Source: Morella rubra (lineage: Eukaryota; Streptophyta; Magnoliopsida; Fagales; Myricaceae). Taken from it: a stretch of 64,000 nt of DNA. The translations under genes were made by a program, and so were the position numbers. The stretch covers positions 5,146,748 to 5,210,747 of the forward strand of contig CM025855.1 of NCBI GenBank assembly GCA_003952965.2, read 5' to 3'. Below are positions 62,701 through 64,000 of the stretch, in pieces. Under the pieces are notes generated by a model. The model had not been told where the DNA came from and did no database searches. It was given only the letters and a program-made list of their open reading frames with translations. The number at the start of each line of letters is the position of its first letter. The stretch's first letter is position 1.

Positions 62701-64000
62701 TTCTGGCCAATTGCTAAACATATATATATATTGAAGAGTACAGAACCACTAATTAGATCTAATTAGTAAGCAAACATCATTGTCAAATATATACTTTAGT
62801 GGTTTGGTACTCTTCAGAACATTAAGATTTTTGCTTACTAATTAGATTCGAATATTAAATTCTACCTTCTCATGATTAGTAAATAATTAGTGATAGACAA
62901 CGACAATCGCACGTGAGACCGGAGAAAACCTGAGTTAGCATCCATCTCATTGCTAACAATTGGCCAGATAATTATTTGGTACAAAGTATATATTAGGCTG
63001 CTAGTGATTAGGAGTATAATCACTGCTAACTAATTCAATTTCGGGCAAATCACTATACATATATATAAGGCCATTTTCTTTGGACAAATTTTTAGTTGCA
63101 AGTGAGTTCCTGCCTGTTTACAATTGTGTAGCCTAATCTGTCTACTGAAACAATATATATATTGAAGAGTACAGAACCACTAAACAATTTATTTTTTAAA
63201 AAAAGCTTTAAAAGAGTCTCAATTTTAACGACAGCGCAAAAGTTTGATATCAATCTCAGGAAATTTACAACCTCTATCTGTGTGGGCACATAACCCAATT
63301 TTTTCCTATAAATTTGGCTCTCCAGAGCTTCACTTTTAGAGATATTGCAGAGAGCTTGTTTTATAGTTCACCTCTTCTCCTTCTCTTGCAGTTACAATTC
63401 TTTCTTTCGCACACCATTTCTCAACAGCTATCTCGACCGCCTGCATGCGTTTTCTTCTCAATATCCTTCTTCGGTATAATCTCTTTAGTGTTTTACCGAG
63501 GCCCTGATAAAATTGTATGCCGGCGAAAGTTGATAAAATTTGCTCGCTTTTCCACTAATTTCTAATTTACATCTGAAGCCATAACCTTCATATATAATGT
63601 AATCCTTTTTTTGATGTCTGCAGGTGATCTGAAATCGTGCTCGTGTGTAAGCCACTGGGCCAGTAAGCGATCTTTATGTCGGATTTCCAGGTAAATGACA
63701 TAAGGTAAAAAAGAACATGTGTTACTTTCTCTTATCGAAGACTGTTTCATGCAGTTCTATGTGTTGTTGGTCTCGGATCTCTCTCTCCTCTTCCCTCTCT
63801 CCGGCCTATTTCTTCTTCATCTCTTTTACTTTTTTAGGCAGGTCTTCTTGGGAAGGATTTTTCATAGACTGTCTGACCCAAAAAAAGTACTTTGGGCTGG
63901 GACGTCAGATTGTTCCTCCTGGGGATAGCCCGGTCGTTTCTGCAATTTCTAATACGAAAGCACATACACACATCCCTAGAAAATATCAACTCTCTTCAGC
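59760..64000. other. MADS 3' flank and intergenic, no gene recognised
   Basis: The MADS 3' untranslated region probably extends to about 59940 (AATAATAAATC near 59930). Frames at 60449-60718, 61604-61864 and 63314-63565 show no family motif. A ~24 bp string (CCGGATTGTACGGTGTAATTTGG and a variant) recurs at about 60532 and 60660. A (TG)n tract lies at 60170-60187. The last 400 bp contains CT-rich sequence that could be a leader or intron of a gene beyond the window. Confidence 0.4.
62510..63075 (+). repeat. Direct duplication of about 225 bp
   Basis: The segments 62510-62735 and about 62845-63072 are alignable throughout and share CGACAATCGCACGTGAGAC and GGAGAAAACCTG. The string ATATTGAAGAGTACAGAACC also occurs at about 62730 and 63158, with a reverse-complement variant near 62800. 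The unit includes an ACGTG motif. No function is recognised. Confidence 0.75.

Overview
The window is nuclear DNA of a flowering plant, most likely a eudicot. The genes are intron-rich with GT-AG junctions, the intergenic DNA is AT-rich, and plant-type transposons are dense. There is no sign of operons, organelle genes or rRNA. I cannot name the species from sequence alone.

Four protein genes can be supported: a complete cytosolic ribosomal protein eL30 gene (minus strand, 5 exons, 112 aa); a farnesylated heavy-metal-associated protein gene of the HIPP class (plus, 2 exons, 150 aa); a complete MIKC*-type MADS-box gene of the AGL66/AGL104 group (plus, 12 exons, 331 aa); and a FANTASTIC FOUR (FAF)-like gene present twice, in convergent orientation, in two inverted arms.

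Layout. 0.5-17.4 kb is a large inverted duplication. Arm C (534-10117) reads on the plus strand and arm B (11741-17377) on the minus strand, with a 1.6 kb spacer. Each arm carries a FAF-like gene with its TATA box and leader, plus the 3' end of an eL30 gene, decayed in both arms. The intact eL30 gene lies just beyond (19.98-22.52 kb), and arm B is a partial direct copy of its 3' half. Arm C was later hit by a CACTA transposon (4460-6469), whose empty site survives in arm B, and by a 5'-truncated retrotransposon (694-3273). Arm B was broken by a 1.7 kb insertion that cuts off the FAF tail and carries hAT-type MITEs.

22.5-30.7 kb is mostly intergenic apart from the HIPP gene. 30.76-35.42 kb is a full-length Ty1/copia element with both LTRs, a broken polyprotein and a mutated protease site. 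35.87-39.90 kb is a tandem array of about nine copies of a 452 bp unit. 41.63-50.81 kb is a minus-strand Ty3/gypsy element with gag and protease but no recognisable reverse transcriptase or integrase, an antisense extra ORF, a nested solo LTR and two nested Mutator-type MITEs. A second solo LTR lies at 51.24-52.17 kb. The MADS gene fills 54.7-59.76 kb, with a 645 bp Mutator-type foldback MITE in its last intron. I recognise no gene in the final 4.2 kb.

The most interesting feature is the pair of convergent FAF-like genes with promoters in long inverted arms. This is a natural configuration for double-stranded RNA and small RNA production against a family that regulates shoot meristem size.
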